Positions 37,777-39,104 of a stretch of DNA of 39,104 nt are shown here, piece by piece (position 1 is the stretch's first letter; each line of letters starts with the position of its first letter). The stretch lies in NCBI RefSeq assembly GCF_018760785.1, contig NZ_JAHHZO010000024.1:1-39104 (forward strand). The letters run 5' to 3'. The position numbers were made by a program, and so were the translations under genes. Origin of the DNA: Rhizobium sp. CSW-27. GTDB lineage: Bacteria > Pseudomonadota > Alphaproteobacteria > Rhizobiales > Rhizobiaceae. The notes below the pieces were generated by a model. That model made no database searches and was not told where the DNA came from. It saw nothing but the letters and a program-made list of their open reading frames with translations.

Positions 37777-39104
37777 CTACGATGAAATGATGATCGTCCC
37801 CGCATTCGCGTCGATGACGAACTTGCCATTGTTCGACCGGATGACGCCGGCGGTCACCGTTCCGATGTTTGCCACCTGCAGCTTCAACTCGCCGTTTTCG
37901 AAGACAAGCGGCAGGGCGCCCGCCACGCCATTCGTCACCACGAACTGATCTGCCGCGACGGCAAAGCGCGAGCGCTGCACGCCGCCGGCCGTGTAGAGTT
38001 CCAGGTAAAGCCCGGTTTCCTTGAACTCGCCCGCCGCATCCGCCCGGATGGCGACCGAGAAGCGGGCATCGACACCGGCCTGGCTGGCTGCCACCCCGAA
38101 CCGCACCTTGCCCTGCACGCTCAGATCACTGATCGAAGCCGTCAGGGATTGTGCGGCCTCAGCAAGCGCGCTCACGTCCGTGGCGACGGCCGCCAGGTCC
38201 TCCTGCACGCTCGCCTTGTTCTGTTCGAACGCGGCATCGAGGGCGGTCACCTGTGTCACGGCTGCCGCAAGCTCGCCCGTTACCACGCTGATATCCTCAG
38301 CGAAGGACGCGCTGGCATTGTCGATTTCCCGTGACAGGTGACGGCGCATGATTTCCGTGGAGGCCCCGCTCAGCTGCTCGTTGGTCAGCAGTCGCTCGAG
38401 GACCGGCCGCAGATCATCAAACTCCGCAAACAGCCGTGAAAACTGGTCCTTCACATCCCGCTGCAGGTTCGACAGGCCGACATCGAGATCGGCGTTGCCG
38501 CCATCCAGCGCCCGCACCTCCTGTTCGGCCGACCAGTTCGTCGGACGATCCGCCACCAGCTTGTGGCGGAAGACGTAAGGGGCGTTGCTGATGATCCCTT
38601 CCTGCAGCAGGGCAAAGGTCACGTCCGCCCCGATGCGCCGGTTGAACCGGTTGTCGGGCGCATCCTTCAGCCACCACTGGAAATCGACCGCGGTCACGGT
38701 CACATCCTCGACAGGTGACCAGGACAGGCGAAACGCCGGGATCGTGCGGCTGTCGGCCGCCTGTGCCAGAACTGCGATCACCCGCCAGTCCTGCAGGGCA
38801 TTCAGATAGACCGGCTCCCCGTTCGGGATCGGCACCACGGCCGGCTGAACGCCGGTCTTCGCATAGATCGAGCCATCCCGCTCCTGCAGAGACAGGGAGA
38901 CATTGCGCGGCCCGTCACTGTCGAGCGCCCGGATCGAGCGGCTTTGCACGATGTAGGTGCGCTCACCGAACCGGGCGGAATTCCAGCGTACCCATTCCCC
39001 GACGTTGATATCGCGGAAGCGGGGCGGCAGGACGATCTGCGCAGTCGCCTGAAACCGGTTTTCCTTGAAGTAGATGGCCGCCAGCTGGTTTGCCTGCCGC
39101 TTGC
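37777..39104 (-). CDS. Tail tip / host-specificity protein J-like, C-terminal part (cut by window edge)
   Basis: The frame is open to the right edge, so the true start lies outside; about 442 residues are visible. The visible N-terminal part (RQANQLAAIYFKENRFQAT; FRDINVGEWVRWNS) resembles the phage-tail_3 region of J-type proteins. It continues with a fibronectin-like part (FRLSWSPVEDVTVTAVDFQWW), then coiled coil (about 210-330 of the visible part) and a DUF1983-like C-terminus (GGVQRSRFAVAADQFVVTNGVAG; GVIRSNNGKFVIDANAGTIIIS). Lambda J has the same end. It forms the tail tip that recognises the host. Confidence 0.85.
   Translation of the reverse strand, partial: KRQANQLAAIYFKENRFQATAQIVLPPRFRDINVGEWVRWNSARFGERTYIVQSRSIRALDSDGPRNVSLSLQERDGSIYAKTGVQPAVVPIPNGEPVYLNALQDWRVIAVLAQAADSRTIPAFRLSWSPVEDVTVTAVDFQWWLKDAPDNRFNRRIGADVTFALLQEGIISNAPYVFRHKLVADRPTNWSAEQEVRALDGGNADLDVGLSNLQRDVKDQFSRLFAEFDDLRPVLERLLTNEQLSGASTEIMRRHLSREIDNASASFAEDISVVTGELAAAVTQVTALDAAFEQNKASVQEDLAAVATDVSALAEAAQSLTASISDLSVQGKVRFGVAASQAGVDARFSVAIRADAAGEFKETGLYLELYTAGGVQRSRFAVAADQFVVTNGVAGALPLVFENGELKLQVANIGTVTAGVIRSNNGKFVIDANAGTIIISS

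Noticed and set aside
35326..37785. Very long plus-strand open frame of 819 codons opposite the tail fibre and unknown virion genes
   Set aside because: It is antisense to two well-supported tail genes, has no plausible domain or start, and is rich in Arg/Gly/His as usual for the complement of GC-rich codons.

Overview
This is almost a complete genome of a temperate siphophage from an alphaproteobacterium, most likely a member of the Rhizobiaceae (Rhizobium/Agrobacterium group). The DNA is GC-rich. The tail assembly chaperone, tail genes, phage NusG paralogue and partition genes all resemble families from rhizobial phages and plasmids. No chromosomal host gene is visible in 39 kb. I read it as a phage-plasmid: it has a full virion set and also a plasmid maintenance block (initiator-like gene, serine resolvase, ParA, small ribbon-helix-helix ParB, phased centromere array, tyrosine recombinase).

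Layout. Bases 1-13746 (minus strand) hold the head and tail genes in standard order from right to left: HNH nuclease, TerS, TerL, portal, ClpP-like prohead protease, HK97 capsid, head-tail connectors, tail terminator, tail tube, tail assembly chaperone with a lambda-type -1 frameshift site, tape measure and distal tail genes. One plus-strand membrane gene sits inside this operon. Bases 13953-22241 (minus) hold the early/middle leftward genes: a Cro-like regulator, a CII-like regulator, a Rieske [2Fe-2S] protein, a ParB-like protein, a ParB/MT-A70 methyltransferase fusion, a cytosine-methyltransferase-like protein, a winged-helix replication protein and a NusG paralogue. A plus-strand HicAB toxin-antitoxin cassette interrupts them. 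A strong terminator lies between nusG and the HNH/terminase genes.

Bases 22325-30061 (mostly plus) hold the immunity and maintenance region: an S24-family CI-type repressor, a lipoprotein gene on the opposite strand, six small early genes, the plasmid-type initiator, a structured non-coding region, resolvase, a 17-bp-phased heptamer array, parA, parB and a tyrosine recombinase. Bases 30122-39104 (minus) hold the J-like tail tip protein (cut by the window end), tail fibre proteins, a lysis cassette (endolysin, overlapping spanins, membrane proteins) and an SGNH-hydrolase tailspike.

The minus-strand tail gene leaving at base 1 and the J-like gene entering at base 39104 are in the order expected if the two ends are neighbours on a circle. 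Leftward transcription would then run from the cro-like promoter through the head and tail genes, across the window ends, to the tailspike at 30122. The NusG paralogue is a good candidate for the antiterminator that opens the late part of this unit. The repressor, operators and Par system would keep the element as a quiet low-copy plasmid.
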